From Paenibacillus sp. (GTDB taxonomy: Bacteria > Bacillota > Bacilli > Paenibacillales > Paenibacillaceae): a stretch of 12,389 nucleotides of DNA. The notes beneath the pieces were generated by a model, which did not search any database, was not told the DNA's origin, and saw nothing but the letters and a program-made list of their open reading frames with translations. A program made the position numbers and the translations under genes. This document shows, one piece after another, positions 6,456 through 12,389 of the stretch. The first letter of the stretch is position 1. Every line of letters starts with the position of its first letter. The stretch covers positions 1-12,389 of the forward strand of contig JAQSXN010000039.1 in NCBI GenBank assembly GCA_029256665.1, in the 5' to 3' direction.

Positions 6456-8027
6456 TTAATTCGCGGTCTCCCGCAAGGCTCCGCTTCGCAAAGCCGCCCC
6501 CTCCGTCATTAACGCTTGATTGCAAGCCGCGACGTAAGCCTCGGCCGCCGCCAAAATAATGTCTTGGTGAACCGAGCTGCCCCGATAACGCTCGCCGCCG
6601 TACAACACGCTGACCACCGCTTCGCCGAAAGCGTCCTCTCCGGTCGACAACGAATGAAGCTCCAGATCCTCGAATTCCATCGTCGCCGGAATCGCTTGCT
6701 TGAGGGCCAGAATAACCGCTTCCAGCGGCCCTGAGCCCATCGCCATATAACTTTCTTCGCGACCTTCTCCGTTCTCCCGTACCGTTACGGCGGCCGTGCG
6801 GGCACGCTGCGTGCCCGCATGGACCAATAAATCCACCAGCACAAGCGGATCCGGCTGGGTTTTGGTCATATCGCCCGCTATGCGGATCAGCTCGTTGTCG
6901 GTCACGATCTTCTGCCCGTCCGCAATCTCCTTGAAGCGAGCGTAGATCGATTGGAACTGCGCCTCCGTCGGCTCGATGCCGAAGTCGGCCAGACGATGCT
7001 TGATCGCGTGGCTTCCGGAATGTTTGCCCAGCACGATCATGCTTCTCGATATGCCCATTGCTTCGGGATCCATGATTTCGTACGTGTTCCGGTTTTTGAG
7101 CAAGCCATCCTGATGGATGCCGGATTCGTGCTGGAACGCGTTGCGTCCCACGATCGGCTTGTTATAGGCGATCGGGAAATTCATCGTGCGGCTAACAACC
7201 CGGGATGTTTCGTAGATTTGCTCGATGGCGATATTCGTATTCGCCTTTAAAAAGTCGTGCCGCGTCTCGATCGCCATCACCAGCTCCTCGAGGGAGCAAT
7301 TGCCCGCCCTCTCTCCGATGCCGTTGACGGTCACCTCGATTTGCGTGGCGCCGCCCTGAATCGCGGCGAGGCTGTTCGCGACGGCCATGCCCAGGTCGTT
7401 GTGGCAATGCGCGCTGTACCGCACTTTGTCTCCGCCCCGCGCTTCCTTGCGCACCGCCTCGAACAGCTCGATGACCTCGTTCGGCATGGCGTAACCAAGC
7501 GTGTCGGGCAAATTAATGACGGTAGCCCCTTCTTCGATGACCGCCTCTACAAGCTGTATGACGAAGTCGCGTCCAGACCGCGTCGAATCCATGGCGGAAA
7601 ATTCGATTTCGTCGACGAATTGTTTGCCGTAGGCCACCATATCGCGCGCGATGCGAATGACCTCCTCGCGCGACTTGCGGAGCTGATGGCTTAAGTGGAT
7701 GTCCGACGACGAAATGAACAGATGCAGCCTGCGTCGCGCCGCGTCCGCCGTCGCCCGCACGGCGGCGTCGATATCGCCTTTGACCGCCCTTGCGAAGCCG
7801 GCGATTTCGACTTGCTGCAGCTCGCGGGATATTTGCTGCACGGCGGCGAACTCGCCCGCGCTGGATACGGCGAAGCCCGGCTCGATGACGTCGACTCCCA
7901 GTTTGGCTAGCTGGCGCGCAATGACGATTTTGCGTTCGGGCGCAATGGATGCTCCCGGCGATTGTTCCCCGTCCCTTAACGTCGTATCGAATATTTGAAT
8001 TTGTTTATAGGATGCTGCTGATTCCAT
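6456..8027 (-). CDS. leuA: 2-isopropylmalate synthase (first step of leucine synthesis)
   Basis: A 523-residue enzyme of the DRE-TIM superfamily (B. subtilis LeuA is 518). It condenses acetyl-CoA with 2-oxoisovalerate to give 2-isopropylmalate in the cytoplasm. The N-terminal signature FDTTLRDGEQSPG (13-25) supplies R18 and metal ligand D19. The metal-binding pair H207/H209 is in SAHCHNDLG. NGIGERAGN (235-243) and HESGIHQDG (300-308) are family signatures. The C-terminal ~115 residues form the leucine-binding regulatory domain. The start is ATG 8025-8027 with GAGGAGG seven bases upstream; an upstream extension of the frame runs into the T-box terminator and is rejected. Expression should respond to uncharged tRNA-Leu through two T-boxes. 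No other leu/ilv gene adjoins it. The usual EAGFP motif reads EPGFA (49-53), hinting at a divergent or second LeuA copy. Confidence 0.93.
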   Translation of the reverse strand: MESAASYKQIQIFDTTLRDGEQSPGASIAPERKIVIARQLAKLGVDVIEPGFAVSSAGEFAAVQQISRELQQVEIAGFARAVKGDIDAAVRATADAARRRLHLFISSSDIHLSHQLRKSREEVIRIARDMVAYGKQFVDEIEFSAMDSTRSGRDFVIQLVEAVIEEGATVINLPDTLGYAMPNEVIELFEAVRKEARGGDKVRYSAHCHNDLGMAVANSLAAIQGGATQIEVTVNGIGERAGNCSLEELVMAIETRHDFLKANTNIAIEQIYETSRVVSRTMNFPIAYNKPIVGRNAFQHESGIHQDGLLKNRNTYEIMDPEAMGISRSMIVLGKHSGSHAIKHRLADFGIEPTEAQFQSIYARFKEIADGQKIVTDNELIRIAGDMTKTQPDPLVLVDLLVHAGTQRARTAAVTVRENGEGREESYMAMGSGPLEAVILALKQAIPATMEFEDLELHSLSTGEDAFGEAVVSVLYGGERYRGSSVHQDIILAAAEAYVAACNQALMTEGAALRSGALRETAN

Positions 8028-8060
8028 GGTAATTCCTCCTCGTATTGTAATTCCGACAAC

Positions 8061-8395
8061 AAAAAAAGCCCGCCGTCTCCGATAAAGAGACGACAAGCTT
8101 ACGCTATGCCGTGGTACCACTCTAATTGACCGCGCTTAAACAAAAAGTTCGGCGCATGCCCGCTTATAACCCGTTCACGGAGGCGACCCGTATCGACGTA
8201 CTGACGGCTCATCTTCGGCAGGCTTAGCCCCCTTCGCATGCTCCGCGTTCCCGCGATCCGCTCACAGGCGAGATTCGAACCCGGTTTCGACTGCGTCGCA
8301 CCTACCCGCAGCTCTCTTGACCCGCATCGTGGAGATATCCACGGCGCGAATTTGCCAACCGTCGTTCTACTTGCTCCTGTTCTCAGCGTTTGCTT
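8061..8395 (-). promoter_or_regulatory. Leucine T-box riboswitch, proximal copy, upstream of leuA
   Basis: A second complete T-box leader. Stem I runs from about 8390 (GAGAACAGGAGCAAGTAGA), with the AGAGAGCTGCGGG-AGGTGCGACGCAGTCG apical region and the specifier in GAATCTCGCC. The CUC codon (Leu) is at 8270-8272 (minus strand). The T-box sequence is AGAGTGGTACCACG (8110-8123), which departs from AGGGTGGNACCGCG at two positions but keeps the UGGU core that pairs with the tRNA ACCA end (discriminator A, as in tRNA-Leu). The terminator stem lies at 8068-8100 with a T-run at 8061-8067. The leuA ribosome binding site follows directly. Confidence 0.88.
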
Positions 8396-8483
8396 TATTC
8401 AATTGTCCATTTCACTTCACCGGCGATAACCGTTTCGCTTGCGAGCTCGGATAAGGTGCACGCTTACCCGGTCTCCGGCCAAT

Positions 8484-8866
8484 AAAAAAAGCCCATCGCC
8501 TCTATGCAAGAGACGACAGGCTATATTGACCCGCGCGGTACCACCCTTGTTGGCATTCCCAGCTCTTAACAGCGTCGGAATACCCACCTTAGTCATCATG
8601 ACGGCTCCGGAAGCCGGCATCATGAACCCGATTACGGAGGTTAGCCGTTGCCCGGTAATGACCTCATCCCGACGGCAGATAGCCTTCCGTCTTACGAGTG
8701 ACACGTCCCAAGCTCCGCTCCCAGGCGAGATTCAAGGTTTCCTTCGACTGCGTTGCACCTGCCCGCAGCTCTCTCATGCTCCCATCGGAATATCGACGGA
8801 GGCGACCCGGATTACCTTTACTACTCCTGTTCGTAGCGTTTGTGCTGATGTGGTTGTGAAGTATTG
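8484..8866 (-). promoter_or_regulatory. Leucine T-box riboswitch, distal copy, upstream of leuA
   Basis: The first T-box met by RNA polymerase. Stem I begins near 8840 (GAACAGGAGTAGTAAAGG), with the apical AGAGAGCTGCGGGCAGGTGCAACGCAGTCG region. The specifier CUC (Leu) is at 8727-8729 in the GAATCTCGCC context. The T-box AGGGTGGTACCGCG (8534-8547) matches the consensus at every position. The competing terminator hairpin uses 8490-8503 and 8509-8522 and is followed by seven Ts (8484-8490). It is homologous to the proximal copy, so the pair looks like a tandem duplication. Confidence 0.92.
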
Positions 8867-8872
8867 CTGCTT

Positions 8873-8901
8873 ATTATAGTCCATCAAAAATTATCTGTCA
8901 A
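8873..8901 (-). promoter_or_regulatory. Consensus sigma-A promoter of the leuA T-box leader
   Basis: TTGACA (8896-8901) and TATAAT (8873-8878) on the minus strand are both perfect and exactly 17 bases apart. Transcription should start near 8866, giving a leader of about 840 bases before leuA. A promoter this strong fits control by attenuation rather than by initiation. It lies between the tsaD stop codon and the leader; no strong tsaD terminator is seen. Confidence 0.93.
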
Positions 8902-8964
8902 TTCGCTTAACGAAAGATAGGCGATTTAGTCAAGCTGAAACGGCCGCCGTCCTTGGAGGCGCGG

Positions 8965-10005
8965 CTATACCGACCATTGCTCCAGCGACAGGCCGGGATC
9001 CGCCTTGAGCTCCAGATCGGAGTAGATCCCGCGTTTGAGCTTCAGATGCGCGGCCGCGCCGATCATGGCGGCATTATCCGTGCACAGCTTGCCCGGGGGA
9101 ATCAGCAGCGGCAGTCCCGCTTCCTCGCAGCGCGCGGCGAGCGCGGCGCGTAGCCCGCGATTGGCGGCCACGCCGCCGCAGAGCAGCAATTGCTTGGCGC
9201 CGTAAGCCTTCGCGGCGCGCAGCGACTTCGTCGTGAGCACGTCGATGACCGACTCCTGGAAGCCGCGGGCCAGGGCTGCCTCGTCGAGATCCAGTCCTTT
9301 CATGCGGGTCTGGTTGATAACGGCAAGCACCGCCGATTTGAGACCGCTGAAGCTGAAGTCGTAGCTGCCTTCTTCGAGCCATGCGCGAGGAAGCTCGATC
9401 GCCGTCTCCGCTTCCGAAGCAAGCCTGTCGATATGCGGGCCTCCGGGATAGGGTAGTTTCAGCGCCCGGGCTACTTTGTCGTAGGCTTCTCCGACAGCGT
9501 CGTCGCGCGTCCTGCCGATCAGGCGGAAGCTGCCCTCCGACTCCAGCAGCACAAGCTCCGTGTGGCCCCCGGACACGACCAGCGCCAAGCAAGGATAACG
9601 AAGCTCATGCACCAGCTCGTTCGCATAGATATGTCCGGCGATATGATGGGTGCCGATCAAGGGGATATCAAGCGCGAGCGCCAAGCTTTTGGCCGCCACG
9701 ATGCCGACCAGCAGGGCGCCGACCAGTCCCGGTCCCTGCGTAACCGCAACGGCGGACATATCCCTTAGCTCGTGCCCGGATTCCTTCAAGGCTTGTTCGA
9801 TAATCAGCGTGATGCTCTCCACATGCTTGCGCGACGCAATCTCCGGGACAACGCCGCCAAATCGCTCATGGATGTCGATCTGGCTGCTGACCACGTTGGA
9901 TACTATATGTTTGCCGCCCCTGACCACCGCCACGGAGGTTTCGTCGCAGCTAGTTTCGATCGCGAGGATCAATTTTTCTTGGTTGCTGTTGCACGTATGG
10001 TTCAC
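8965..10005 (-). CDS. tsaD: tRNA N6-threonylcarbamoyladenosine transferase TsaD
   Basis: A 346-residue protein, the usual TsaD length. With TsaB and TsaE it transfers the threonylcarbamoyl group to A37 of ANN-decoding tRNAs. Metal ligands are H121 and H125 (HHIAGH) and D310 (CTDNAAMIG). The ASKHA-fold nucleotide motifs are [10 protein letters not shown] (15-24), VSGGHTEL (144-151) and [11 protein letters not shown] (276-286). GTG start at 10003-10005 overlaps the TGA stop of rimI (GTGA), a usual arrangement for a coupled operon; GAGAGGG lies just upstream. The frame stays open for 132 codons further upstream, but that stretch is the rimI gene read in another frame. The gene order thiL-tsaE-tsaB-rimI-tsaD is the same as in B. 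subtilis. Confidence 0.96.
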   Translation of the reverse strand: MNHTCNSNQEKLILAIETSCDETSVAVVRGGKHIVSNVVSSQIDIHERFGGVVPEIASRKHVESITLIIEQALKESGHELRDMSAVAVTQGPGLVGALLVGIVAAKSLALALDIPLIGTHHIAGHIYANELVHELRYPCLALVVSGGHTELVLLESEGSFRLIGRTRDDAVGEAYDKVARALKLPYPGGPHIDRLASEAETAIELPRAWLEEGSYDFSFSGLKSAVLAVINQTRMKGLDLDEAALARGFQESVIDVLTTKSLRAAKAYGAKQLLLCGGVAANRGLRAALAARCEEAGLPLLIPPGKLCTDNAAMIGAAAHLKLKRGIYSDLELKADPGLSLEQWSV

Positions 10006-10496
10006 TGGTTTCCCTCTCCCGTTCCTGACCGGCTTGCTTCCAGCTCCGCCCACATGATGAGCGCGTCTTCGTTGTTGTCCGAATAATAATTCGGACGAAC
10101 GCCCGCCGGCTCGAAGCCATGCTTGCGGTACAGGCGCTGGGCATGAACGTTGGAGACGCGCACTTCCAGCGTCATGCGAACCGCACCGTAAAAGATCGCC
10201 GTCCGCCTTAATTGACTCATAAGCCGGTCGCCAAGCCCTAATCCGCGTACGTCGGAACGGATGGCTATGTTGGTCACGTGGGCTTCGTCCATAATGATCC
10301 ACATGCCGCCGTACCCGATCAGCTCGCCGCCGTACTCCATCACGACGTATTTGGCGAACATGTTGTTTTTGAGCTCGTTGACAAAAGCCTCTTCGGTCCA
10401 AGGACTGCTGAACGCTTCCTGCTCGATGGCAAGAATCGCGGGAATGTCGTCCATCGACATGGCCCGGTACGACAGCTTGTCATTGTTCATCGCCAT
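10002..10496 (-). CDS. rimI: Ribosomal protein N-terminal acetyltransferase RimI (GNAT family)
   Basis: A 164-residue GNAT acetyltransferase. RimI acetylates the N-terminal Ala of ribosomal protein S18 in E. coli, and relatives can act on other N-termini. Visible features are the acetyl-CoA loop R84-GLGLG-89, the catalytic-region E111 (LEVRVSN), Y123, and the RimI signature [17 protein letters not shown] followed by EDALIM. ATG start at 10494-10496, two bases beyond the tsaB stop, with GGGTGAAG upstream; a second in-frame ATG two codons on is also possible. The stop overlaps the tsaD start. Its place between tsaB and tsaD is a conserved Firmicute arrangement. Confidence 0.94.
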   Translation of the reverse strand: MAMNNDKLSYRAMSMDDIPAILAIEQEAFSSPWTEEAFVNELKNNMFAKYVVMEYGGELIGYGGMWIIMDEAHVTNIAIRSDVRGLGLGDRLMSQLRRTAIFYGAVRMTLEVRVSNVHAQRLYRKHGFEPAGVRPNYYSDNNEDALIMWAELEASRSGTGEGNQ

Positions 10497-10498
10497 CG

Positions 10499-11347
10499 TT
10501 ACGCTTCACCCGCCTGCTTGGCCTTCAGCTTCACTTCCGCCTCGGTCAACTGAGTATAGTTAGGAATAAACGTGTGCACATCGTCCGATTCTCCCGCCTC
10601 CAGCCTGATTCGCCCGAGCTCTGCCAAGAATCGGCCTTCCATGACGTACGGCAATAATCGGACATCCGCTCCAAGCTTCGTCGCTTCGGCAACCAGTCGT
10701 TCGGCGGAAGTTTCGTGCAGCGACAAATCACCGGCAAGCCAAATGACCGGCTTGTCCCCTAGACCGAGGTCCTCCGTGACGCTCGCGCGCTCAACGATGG
10801 AATCGACCCACTGTTCCATAAGCCGAACGCCGTCCGCCGCGAAGCGGCTCCAACCGGCTGCGGCCGTTCCCTGGGCGCGACATGAGAAGCCGGCGCAGTA
10901 GGCCTGGCCGCGCCTGGCGTCCATGATGGGCAGCACCCAATGCTCGCGATTCTGCGCCGGATCCGCGGCAAGGTTGCCGTCAACGGGCAAGCCTTCCACT
11001 CCCCGATGCCACGCGCCGTATGCGATCGCCTCCAAGCTGGAGACGCCGACTAGCGGCTTGCCCCAGCACCACGCCAGCGTCTTGGCCGCCGTAACGGCAA
11101 TCCGCATGCCCGTGTAGGAGCCCGGACCGTTGCCGACGATGATGCCGGCAAGCTCTTCCGGCGCCACCCGCGACGATGCCAGAAGCGTCTTGATATGCGC
11201 AATCACGTGAACGGAGTGATTGCGCTCCGCCAGCGACTGCACCTCGCCCAGCAATTCGCCGTCACGTTCGACGGCGGCCGCCATCGCGGCCGTCGACGTA
11301 TCAAGAGCGATTACCGGGCCGCTCGCCGCCCTTAATGCCGTATTCAT
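10499..11347 (-). CDS. tsaB: tRNA threonylcarbamoyladenosine synthesis protein TsaB
   Basis: A 282-residue ASKHA-fold protein that partners TsaD. It is longer than B. subtilis TsaB (about 229). The N-terminal IALDTSTAAMAAA (13-25) and GNGPGSYTGMRIA (72-84) are the TsaB signatures, followed by KTLAW and VSSLEAIA. The extra length is partly an insert at about 112-137 (GVEGLPVDGNLAADPAQNREH) before the conserved MDARRGQ. TsaB is inactive by itself and forms the core heterodimer with TsaD. ATG start at 11345-11347 lies three bases after the TsaE stop, with GGGGAG upstream. Confidence 0.94.
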   Translation of the reverse strand: MNTALRAASGPVIALDTSTAAMAAAVERDGELLGEVQSLAERNHSVHVIAHIKTLLASSRVAPEELAGIIVGNGPGSYTGMRIAVTAAKTLAWCWGKPLVGVSSLEAIAYGAWHRGVEGLPVDGNLAADPAQNREHWVLPIMDARRGQAYCAGFSCRAQGTAAAGWSRFAADGVRLMEQWVDSIVERASVTEDLGLGDKPVIWLAGDLSLHETSAERLVAEATKLGADVRLLPYVMEGRFLAELGRIRLEAGESDDVHTFIPNYTQLTEAEVKLKAKQAGEA

Positions 11348-11350
11348 TGC

Positions 11351-11836
11351 TCATGCTCCCCTATTCCAAAGTCCATTGTCCATCCAAGCCTCGTACGGCT
11401 CTCCCCATCCCGTCAACCGGAACCGTCTCGACTCGCCTCCAAGATGCTCGATATAGATCGATAGACGGTTCGAAGGCAGCAGCTCCTCGATCAAGCTCGC
11501 CCACTCGACGATCGTCACGCCGGCGCCGTAGAAGTAGTCGTCTAGCCCAAGCTCGTCCGCTTCTTCCATGGACAGCCGGTACACATCCATATGATAGAAA
11601 GGGAGATGCTCTCCCTCGTATTCTTTGATAATCGTAAAAGTAGGGCTATTGACGATGCCGCCCACGCCGATCGCCGCCGCGAACAATTGGGAAAACGCCG
11701 TCTTGCCGGCGCCTAGGTCCCCATCAAGCGCGATGACCGTGCCGGGACCGGCCAGCCCCGCCAGTCTAGCGGCCAGCTCCGCCGTATCCTGCAGACTGTC
11801 CGCGATCCAATCCTTCTTTGCGCTGCCAGCTTCCAC
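11351..11836 (-). CDS. tsaE: tRNA threonylcarbamoyladenosine synthesis ATPase TsaE
   Basis: A 161-residue P-loop ATPase that cycles the TsaB-TsaD complex during t6A synthesis. Walker A is GDLGAGKT (39-46). NSPTFTI (63-69), HMDVYRL (82-88) and IVEWA (109-113) are family signatures. The start is GTG at 11834-11836, with GGTGAGG a few bases upstream, 14 bases after the ThiL stop. The nearby ATG (ATGGGTGAGG) is in a different frame. Confidence 0.94.
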   Translation of the reverse strand: MEAGSAKKDWIADSLQDTAELAARLAGLAGPGTVIALDGDLGAGKTAFSQLFAAAIGVGGIVNSPTFTIIKEYEGEHLPFYHMDVYRLSMEEADELGLDDYFYGAGVTIVEWASLIEELLPSNRLSIYIEHLGGESRRFRLTGWGEPYEAWMDNGLWNRGA

Positions 11837-11850
11837 TCGTCCTCACCCAT

Positions 11851-12389
11851 TCATTGTCCAAAATGATTGTAACCCCGTTTGGCGACCGGAACCCGAGCCC
11901 GGCGATTTCCGTGAGCCGCCTGAGCTCCGCGAGCTCCATGAACGCCGTAATCTCCTTGCTCACGAACATTGCCGTCGCCCGCCCGGACAAGCTCCACGCC
12001 GCTCGGGCCTTCCTCTGTCTCCCCGATGACGAAGAACGGCAGTCCTTCCGCCCGAAACGTTTCGCGAATAATGTCCGCCCTTGAATGGTCAATCGTGCCA
12101 AGCAGCACGTAATCCTCGCCGCCGTACAACATCCACTCCAGCGGATCGACCTTCGCGTCGGCGGCATACACGCTCATGCCGCCGCTCTTCGGCAGCAGCC
12201 GCTCGTGCAGCACAAGCCGCAGCCCCGATGCCTCCGCCAGCTCCCAAGCTTCGCTGGCAAGCCCGTCGCTTACGTCGTTCAGGCTGCTGCAGCCTCCGGC
12301 AAGCAGCAGCCTGCCCGCCCGCACCGAAGGGGCGGGTCGCCGATGCGCGGCAACCAGCGACTCGCGGTAACGCCGCCGCTCCGCCTCCG
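11851..12389 (-). CDS. thiL: Thiamine-monophosphate kinase ThiL, C-terminal part (start outside window)
   Basis: About 179 residues of the C-terminal part of ThiL, open to the window edge (RYRESLVAAHRRPAPSVRAGRLL...). ThiL phosphorylates thiamine monophosphate to the active diphosphate with ATP. Visible signatures are the H-x-x-P stretch before GRLL, NDVSDGLASEAWEL (the DxSDGL motif that binds Mg-ATP), and YGGEDYVLLGT. The C-terminal KRGYNHFG matches the conserved GY[DN]HF end. Between GVELVRA and VAKRGYNHF there are roughly 25 extra Gly/Ala/Arg-rich residues compared with what I expect for the family. The stop is TGA at 11851-11853. It heads the t6A gene cluster here as in B. subtilis. Confidence 0.92.
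   Translation of the reverse strand, partial: EAERRRYRESLVAAHRRPAPSVRAGRLLLAGGCSSLNDVSDGLASEAWELAEASGLRLVLHERLLPKSGGMSVYAADAKVDPLEWMLYGGEDYVLLGTIDHSRADIIRETFRAEGLPFFVIGETEEGPSGVELVRAGDGNVREQGDYGVHGARGAQAAHGNRRARVPVAKRGYNHFGQ

Noticed and set aside
7257..7694. Plus-strand ORF of 145 residues inside leuA
   Set aside because: Antisense shadow of a strongly supported enzyme gene, with no domain or ribosome binding site.
8028..8120. N-terminal extension of leuA to 8120
   Set aside because: It would translate the proximal T-box terminator. The ATG at 8027 has a strong GAGGAGG and gives the usual LeuA start.
8439..8879. Plus-strand ORF of 146 residues over the distal T-box
   Set aside because: The sequence is fully explained as structured leader RNA on the other strand.
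10006..10401. 132-codon N-terminal extension of tsaD
   Set aside because: It is rimI read out of frame; the GTG at 10005 gives the normal TsaD length and overlaps the rimI stop as in coupled operons.
11766..12167. Minus-strand ORF overlapping thiL and tsaE
   Set aside because: thiL signatures on both sides (GGEDY before, KRGYNHFG at the end) are in the other frame, and the ORF has no start signal or recognisable domain.
1..12389. CRISPR arrays, tRNA/rRNA genes, insertion sequences, integrases
   Set aside because: None seen on reading both strands; the only long repeats are the two homologous T-box leaders.

Overview
The window most likely comes from the chromosome of a spore-former-type Firmicute of the Paenibacillaceae (Paenibacillus, Cohnella or a relative). 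The basis is moderately GC-rich DNA, Bacillus-type ribosome binding sites (GGAGG), T-box riboswitches, and a gene order closely matching the Bacillus subtilis thiL-tsaE-tsaB-rimI-tsaD / ydiF neighbourhood. The genus is an inference.

Layout from left to right. (1) 1-486: the 3' end of a plus-strand ABC-F ATPase (YdiF type) and its terminator. (2) 632-5024, all minus strand: a complete comQXPA quorum-sensing locus. It runs comQ (isoprenyl transferase), comX (a 56-residue pheromone precursor at 3700-3870, easily missed because it is so short), comP (membrane histidine kinase) and comA (LuxR-type response regulator). comX has its own likely promoter, with a perfect inverted repeat at the predicted transcription start. 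(3) 5224-5967: a lone ABC transporter ATPase with no permease in view. (4) 5968-6455: a non-coding stretch holding several palindromes, the leuA terminator and a cluster of five perfect DnaA boxes (TTATNCACA). (5) 6456-8901: leuA behind two tandem T-box leaders, both with a CUC (Leu) specifier, driven by a perfect-consensus sigma-A promoter. (6) 8965-12389: the tightly packed operon thiL(partial)-tsaE-tsaB-rimI-tsaD, which supplies the tRNA t6A modification enzymes, the ribosomal-protein acetyltransferase and thiamine-phosphate kinase.

How it works together. ComQ should isoprenylate and process ComX on its penultimate tryptophan. The secreted peptide should be sensed by ComP at the membrane, and ComP should phosphorylate ComA at Asp55. 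leuA should be switched on when uncharged tRNA-Leu accumulates, through two serial tRNA-sensing checkpoints. In B. subtilis tsaD (gcp) and ydiF are convergent neighbours. Here the same convergent pair is separated by about 8.5 kb carrying leuA, the DnaA-box cluster, the ABC ATPase and comQXPA, so this looks like an accessory insertion point. The strongest items for a second look are the new ComX pheromone and its control region, the DnaA-box cluster near tsaD, and the tandem leucine T-boxes.
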